The notes under the pieces are model-generated. The model had not been told where the DNA came from. It did not search any database and saw only the letters and a program-made list of their open reading frames with translations. Below, piece after piece: positions 58,055-64,000 of a DNA stretch of 64,000 nt. Position 1 is the first letter of the stretch. Every line of letters starts with the position of its first letter. This DNA is from Moringa oleifera (lineage: Eukaryota; Streptophyta; Magnoliopsida; Brassicales; Moringaceae). Both the position numbers and the translations under genes were made by a program. The DNA lies in assembly GCA_021397835.1 (NCBI GenBank), contig JAJFZO010000346.1:18128-82127 (forward strand), in the 5' to 3' direction.

Positions 58055-59687
58055 TTGGCAGCAGGGGTGTCATGCCCTGCCCATGCTGGCTGTGTGGCTC
58101 GCCCATTGCTAACGGGTGACGATCATGTCGTCGATCGCACTGCGCAACGAGTCCGCCAAGCCAAACCTGGGCGTCGGGATCCAGCACTGCATCCGTTGTC
58201 TCGAGGGCAAGTGATGAAACACTCCCCATGCTCAAAATCTCCCCAGCGATTTGGCCCTCGCATAACATGCATCATCGTTAACTTCGCCGCACGCACCGTC
58301 GAGTTTGTCTAGCCACATCCAAGCTCATTATCCCATGATTTTTCTCATTTCATTGCCCACGTTTTTCCCACCGATGAGACCTTGGCAGCAGGGGTGTCAC
58401 GCCTTTCCCATGCTAGCCGTTGGTTTGCTCATTGCTAACGGCCGACGATCGTGTCATCGATCGCGCTGCGCAACGATTCCCCCAAGGCAATCTTGGGCAT
58501 CGGGATCCAGCCCTGCATCTGCCGCCTCGAGGGCAAGCGACGAAGCACTCCGCATGCTCGAAATCACCCCAGCGATTTGGCCCTCGCGTAGCATGCATCA
58601 TCGTTAGCTTCGCCGGCCACACCTTCGAGTTTGTCTTGCCATATCCCAGCTCATTATCCCACGATTTTTCTCATTTCGTTGCCCACGTTTTTTCCACCGA
58701 TGAGGCCTTGGCAGCAGGGGAGTCACACCTTGCCCAGGCTGGCCATATGGCTCGCTCATTGCTAACGGTCCATGATCGTGTCATCGATCGCGCTGCGCAA
58801 TGAGTCCGTCGAGGCAAGGCTGGGCGTCGGGATCCAGCCACGCATCTGTCGCCTCGAGGGCCTGTGACGAAGCACTTCGCATGCTCAAAATCCCACCAGC
58901 GATTTGGCCCTCGCATAGCATGCATCATCATTAGCTTCGCCGCCCACACCGTCGAGCTTGTGTAGCCACATCCCAGCTCATTATCCCACGATTTTTCTCA
59001 TTTCTTTGCCCACGTTTTTCCCACCGATGAGGCTTTGGCAGCAGGGGTGTCACGGCTTGCTCAGGCTGGCCACATCACTCCCTCATTGCTAACGGCTGAC
59101 GATCGTGTCGCTGATTGTGCTGCGCAACGAGTCCGCAAAGACAAGCATGGGCGTCGGGATCCAGCCTCGCGTCTGCTGGCTCGAGGTCCTGTGACGAAGC
59201 ACTCCGCATGCCAAAATCCCCCCAACGATTGGGCCCTCACGTAGCATGCCTCATCATTAGCTTCGCCGCCCACACCGTCGAGCTTGTGTAGCCACATCCC
59301 AGCTCATTATCCCACGATTTCTCTTATTTCGTTGCCCACGTTTTTCCCACCGATGAGGCCGTGGCAGCAGGGGCGTCACACCTTGCCCAGGCTGGCCATA
59401 TGGCTCGCTCATTGCTAACGGCCGACGATCGTGTCGTTGATCGCGCTGCGCAATGAGTCCGCCAAGGCAAGCTTGTGCGTCGGGATGCAGCCCCGCATCC
59501 GCCACCTCAAGGGCTTGCGACGAAACACTCCGCATACTCGAAATCCCCCCAGCTATTTGCCCCTCGCATAGCATGCATCATCGTTACCTTCGTCGCATAC
59601 ACCGTCGAGTTTGTCTAGCCATTTCCCAGCCCATTATCCCACGATTTTTCTCATTTCGTTGCCCATGTTTTTCCCACCGATGAGGCC
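58055..59687. repeat. HOR unit 19: A-B-C-D-E
   Basis: A 58055, B 58382, C 58709, D 59035 and E 59361 total 1,633 bp. D has lost a base in CGCATGCCAAAATCCC. B ends in GCCGGCCACACC, a change also seen at about 51112 and close to the form at about 61880. Confidence 0.93.
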
Positions 59688-61322
59688 TTGGCAGCAGGGG
59701 TGTCATTCCCTGCCCATGCTGGCTGTGTGGCTTGCTCATTGCTAACGGGTGACGATCATGTCGTCGATCGCACTGCGCAACGAGTCCGCCAAGCCAAACT
59801 TGGGCGTCGGGATCCAACAATGCATCCGTTGTCTCGAGGGCAAGCGATGAAACACTCCCCATTCTCAAAATCTCCCCAGCGATTTGGCCCTCGCATAACA
59901 TGCATCATCGTTAGCTTCGCCGCACGCACCGTTGAGTTTGTCAGGCCACATCTAAGCTCATTATCCCCTGATTTTTCTCATTTTGTTGCCCACGTTTTTC
60001 CCACCGATGAGGCCTTGGCAGCAGGGGTGTCACGCCTTTTCCATGCTAGCCGTTGGTTTGCTCATTGCTAACGGTCGACGATCGTGCCATCGATCGCGCT
60101 GCGCAACGATTCCCCCAAGGTAATCCTGGGAGTCGGGATCCAGCCCTGCATCTGTCGCCTCGAGGGCAAGCAACGAAGCACTCCGCATGCTCGAAATCAC
60201 CCCAGCGATTTGGCCCTCGCGTAGCATGCATCATCGTTAGCTTCGCCGCCCACACCTTCGAGTTTGTCTTGCCATATCCCAGCTCATTATCCCAGGATTT
60301 TTCTCATTTTTGTTGCCCACGTTTTTTCCACCGATGAGGCCTTGGCAGCAGGGGAGTCACACCTTGCCCAGGCTGGCCATATGGCTCGCTCATTGCTAAC
60401 GGTCCACGATCATGTCATCGATCGCGCTGCGCAACGAGTCCGTCGAGGCAAGGCTGGGCGTCGGGATCTAGCCCTGCATCCGTCGCCTCGAGGGCCTGTG
60501 ACGAAGCACTCCGCATGCTCAAAATCCCACTAACGATTTGGCCCTCGCGTAGTATGCATCATCATTAGCTTCGCCGCCCACACCGTCGAGCTTGTGTAGC
60601 CACATCCCAGCTCATTATCCCACGATTTTTCTCATTTCTTTGCCCACATTTTTCCCACCGATGAGGCTTTGGCAGCAGGGGTGTCACGCCTTGCTCAGGC
60701 TGGCCACATCACTCCCTCATTGCTAACGGCTGACGATCGTGTCGCTGATTGTGCTGCGCAACGAGTCCACAAAGACAAGCATGGGCGTCGGGATCCAGCC
60801 TCGCGTCTGCTGGCTCGAGGTCCTGTGACGAAGCACTCCGCATGCTCAATATCCCCCCAACGATTGGGCCCTCGCGTAGCATGCCTCATCATTAGCTTCG
60901 CCGCCCACACCGTTGAGCTTGTGTAGCCACATCTCAGCTCATTATCCCACAATTTTTCTTATTTCGTTGCCCACGTTTTTCCCACCGATGAGGCCGTGGC
61001 AGCAGGGGCGTCACGCCTTGCCCAGGCTGGCCATATGGCTCGCTCATTGCTAACGGCCGACGATCGTTTCGTCGATCGCGCTGCACAATCAGTCCGCCAA
61101 GGCAAGCCTGTGCGTCAGGATGCAGCCCCGCATCCGCCGCCTCAAGGGCTTGCGACGAAACACTCCGCATACTCGAAATCCCCCCAGCTATTTGGCCCTC
61201 GCGTAGCATGCATCATCGTTAGCTTCGACGCCCACACCGTCGAGTTTGTCTAGCCACATCCCAGCCCATTATCCCACGATTTTTCTCATTTCGTTGCCCA
61301 TGTTTTTCCCACCGATGAGGCC
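59688..61322. repeat. HOR unit 20: A-B-C-D-E
   Basis: A 59688, B 60015, C near 60343, D 60669 and E 60996 total 1,635 bp, the canonical pentamer length. A has GTCATTCCCTGCCC and ATCCAACAATGC as private changes. Confidence 0.94.
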
Positions 61323-62955
61323 TTGGCAGCAGGGGTGTCATGCCCTGCCCATGCTGGCTGTGTGGCTCGCTCATTGCTAACGGGTGACGATCATGTCGTC
61401 GATCGCACTGCGCAACGAGTTCGCCAAGCCAAACCTGGGCGTCGGGATCCAGCACTGCATCCGTTGTCTCGAGGGCAAGCGATGAAACACTCCCCATGCT
61501 CAAAATCTCCCCAGCGATTTGGCCCTCGCATAACATGCATCATCGTTAGCTTCGCCGCACGCACCGTCGAGTTTGTCTAGCCACATCTAAGCTCATTATC
61601 CCATTATTTTTCTTATTTCGTTGCCCACGTTTTTACCACCGATGAGGCCTTGGCAGCAGGGGTGTCACGCCTTTCCCATGCTAGCCGTTGGTTTGCTCAT
61701 TGCTAACGGCCGACGATCGTGTCATCGATCGCGCTGCGCAACGATTCCCCCAAGGCAATCTTGGGCGTCGGGATCCAGCGCTGCATCTGTCGCCTCGAGG
61801 GCAAGCGACGAAGCACTCCGCATGCTCGAAATCACCCTAGCGATTTGGCCCTCGCGTAGCATGCATCATCGTTAGCTTCGCTGGCCACACCTTCGAGTTT
61901 GTCTTGCCATATCCCAGCTCATTATCCCACGATTTTTCTCATTTCGTTGCCCACGTTTTTTCCACCGATGAGGCCTTGGAAGAAGGGGAGTCACACCTTG
62001 CCCAGGCTGGCCATATGGCTCGCTCATTGCTAACGGTCCACGATCGTGTCATCGATCGCGCTGCGCAACAAGTCCGTCGAGGCAAGGCTGGGCGTCGGGA
62101 TCCAGCCCCGCATCCGTCGCCTCGAGGGCCTGTGACGAAGCACTCCGCATGCTCAAAATCCCACCAGCGATTTGGCCCTCGCGTAGCTTGCATCATCATT
62201 AGCTTCGCCGCCCACACCGTCGAGCTTGTGTAGCCACATCCCAGCTCATTATCCCACGATTTTTCTCATTTCTTTGCCCACGTTTTTCCCACCGATGAGG
62301 CTTTGGCAGCGGGGGGGTCACGCCTTGCTCAGGCTGGCCACATCACTCCCTCATTGCTAACGGCTGACGATCGTGTCGCCGATTGTGCTGCGCAACGAGT
62401 CCGCAAAGACAAGCATGGGCGTCGGGATCCAGCCTCGCGTCTGCTGGCTCGAGGTCCTGTGACGAAGCACTCCGCATGCTCAAAATCCCCCCAACGATTG
62501 GGCCCTCACGTAGCATGCCTCATCATTAGCTTCGCCGCCCACACCGTCGAGCTTGTGTAGCCACATCCCAACTCATTATCCCACGATATCTCTTATTTCG
62601 TTGCCCACGTTTTTCCCACCGATGAGGCCGTGGCAGCAGGGGCGTCACGCCTTGCCCAGGCTGGCCATATGGCTCGCTCATTGCTAACGGCCGACGATCG
62701 TGTCGTCGATCGCGCTGTGCAATGAGTCCGACAAGGCAAGCTTGTGCGTCAGGATGCAGCCCCGCATCCGCCACCTCAAGGGCTTGCGACGAAACACTCC
62801 CCATACTCGAAATCCCCCCAGCTATTTGGCCCTCGCGTAGCATGCATCATCGTTAGCTTCGCCGCCCACACCGTCGAGTTTGTCTAGCCACATCCAAGCC
62901 CATTATCCCACGATTTTTCTCATTTCGTTGCCCATGTTTTTCCACCGATGAGGCC
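61323..62955. repeat. HOR unit 21: A-B-C-D-E
   Basis: A 61323, B 61650, C near 61977, D 62303 and E 62629 total 1,633 bp. The A-B boundary has CCCATTATTTTTCTTATTTC and TTTTTACCACCG, matching the boundaries at about 33160 and 47590. C reads GGAAGAAGGGGAGTC. Confidence 0.93.
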
Positions 62956-64000
62956 TTGGCAGCAGGGGTGTCATGCCCTGCCCATGCTGGCTGTGTGGCT
63001 CGCTCATTGCTAACGGGTGACGATCATGTCGTCGATCGCACTGCGCAACGAGTCCGCCAAGCCAAACCTGGGCGTCGGGATCCAGCACTGCATCCGTTGT
63101 CTCGAGGGCAAGCGATGAAACACTCCCCATGCTCAAAATCTCCCCAGCGATTTGGCCCTCGCATAACATTCATCATCGTTAGCTTCGCCGCACGCACCGT
63201 CGAGTTCGTCTAGCCACATCCAAGCTCATTATCCCAAGATTTTTCTCATTTCGTTGCCCACGTTTTTCCCACCGATGAGACCTTGGCAGCAGGGGTGTCA
63301 CGCCTTTCCCATGCTAGCCGTTGGTTTGCTCATTGCTAACGGCCGACGATCGTGTCATCGATCGCGCTGCGCAACGAGTCCCCCAAGGCAATCCTGGGCG
63401 TCGGGATCTAGCCCTGCATCTGTCGCCTCGAGGGCAAGCGACGAAGCACTCCGCATGCTCGAAATCACCCCAGCGATTTGGCCCTCGCGTAGCATGCATC
63501 ATCGTTAGCTTCGCCGCCCACACCTTCGAGTTTATCTTGCCATATCCCAGCTCATTATCCCACGATTTTTCTCATTTCGTTGCCCACGTTTTTTCCATCG
63601 ATGAGGCCTCGGCAGCAGGGGAGTCACACCTTGCCCAGGCTGGCCATATGGCTCGCTCATTGCTAACGATCCATGACCTTGTCATCGATCGCGCTGCGCA
63701 ACGAGTCCGTCGAGGCAAGGCTGGGTGTCGGGATCCAGCCCCGCATCCGTCGCCTCGAGGGCCTGTGACGAAGCACTCCACATGCTCAAAATCCCACCAG
63801 CGATTTGGCCCTCGCGTAGCATGCATCATCATTAGCTTCGCCGCCCACACCGTCGAGCTTGTGTAGCCACATCCCAACTCATTATCCCACGATTTTTCTC
63901 ATTTCTTTGCCCACGTTTTTCCCACCGATGAGGCTTTGGCAGCAGGGGTGTCACGGCTTGCTCAGGCTGGCCACATCACTCCCTCATTGCTAACGGCTGA
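62956..64000. repeat. HOR unit 22: A-B-C-D, cut by the window end
   Basis: A 62956, B near 63283, C near 63610 and the first part of D near 63936 are visible. C shares its private marks with the C at about 57075, exactly four HOR periods (6,536 bp) upstream. The last bases of the window fall just after D's CACATCACTCCCTCATTGC. Confidence 0.93.

Larger units (their letters stand above)
1..64000. repeat. 327-bp tandem satellite array filling the window
   Basis: The same segment recurs at 327 bp steps from the first to the last base, for example at 28303, 28630, 28957, 29284, 29611 and 29938. Every copy lies in the same orientation and no non-satellite sequence separates copies. About 195 monomers fit. 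Base composition is GC-rich by eye, with many CpG dinucleotides. The array enters and leaves the window inside a monomer, so both ends are open. Homogeneous head-to-tail organisation over tens of kilobases is typical of centromeric, pericentromeric or subtelomeric heterochromatin in eukaryotes. That location is an inference, because no flanking sequence or known centromeric family can be recognised here. The organism cannot be named from this sequence. Confidence 0.98.

Noticed and set aside
1..64000. CRISPR array
   Set aside because: Although strongly periodic, the entire 327 bp repeats and there are no unique spacers between short repeats.
1..64000. Tandem rDNA or other multicopy RNA genes
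   Set aside because: No conserved rRNA, 5S or tRNA sequence was recognised, and the monomer lacks recognisable internal promoter boxes.
1..64000. Retrotransposon or transposon insertion in the satellite
   Set aside because: The 327-bp register runs through the window with only small deletions and the three indel patches. I saw no target-site duplication, long terminal repeat or transposase-like frame.
1..64000. Paired GCTAACG and CGTTAGC in each monomer as a long hairpin
   Set aside because: The match is only seven bases with more than 150 bp between, too short to support a structure.
1..64000. Telomeric or subtelomeric array
   Set aside because: No telomere-type short repeat is present at any position, and neither edge of the array is in the window, so a subtelomeric position cannot be supported.

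Overview
The whole 64 kb window is one uninterrupted tandem satellite DNA array, in a single orientation from end to end. The basic monomer is 327 bp and there are about 195 copies, most starting a fixed 327 bp after the one before. I see no protein-coding gene, tRNA, rRNA, transposon, CRISPR array or unique spacer. This points to a eukaryotic chromosome, in a centromeric, pericentromeric or other constitutive heterochromatic block. A plant genome is my best guess because the monomer is close to two nucleosome lengths and is GC- and CpG-rich, but I do not recognise the family and cannot name the organism.

Two domains are visible. The left domain (1 to about 29 kb) is made of diverged monomers with short, local, changing higher-order structure. 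It holds a trimer doublet (1.86-3.81 kb), dimer arrays (9.67-11.64, 11.64-12.94, 14.90-16.86 and 25.46-26.99 kb), a tetramer array called here W-S-T-U (19.15-23.40 kb), and longer blocks copied between 1.5-7.4 kb and 22.4-26.1 kb. Several monomers carry internal deletions at short microhomologies. The truncated ones recur in the same block context, so they are inherited markers of block duplication.

The right domain (about 28.96 kb to the end) is a pentameric higher-order repeat (HOR) A-B-C-D-E of about 1,635 bp, repeated about 20 times. All five monomer types can be told apart by fixed diagnostic bases. Its left margin (28.96-35.9 kb) has incomplete units and monomers that are chimeras of two types. 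From 35.9 kb on the array is regular, except for one unit with a doubled E, one 8-monomer unit from an out-of-register exchange, and one unit whose C is replaced by a monomer of left-domain type. Junctions between types keep the 327 bp register, as expected from unequal homologous crossing-over and gene conversion.

Three patches (31.79-32.25, 35.27-35.78 and 41.72-42.19 kb) have clustered single-base indels and homopolymer runs and look like uncorrected assembly sequence. The many 60-264 codon open frames come from a monomer length divisible by three (109 codons) and are not called as genes. Monomer starts are given at the TTGGCAG (or GTGGCAG) that follows GATGAGGCC.
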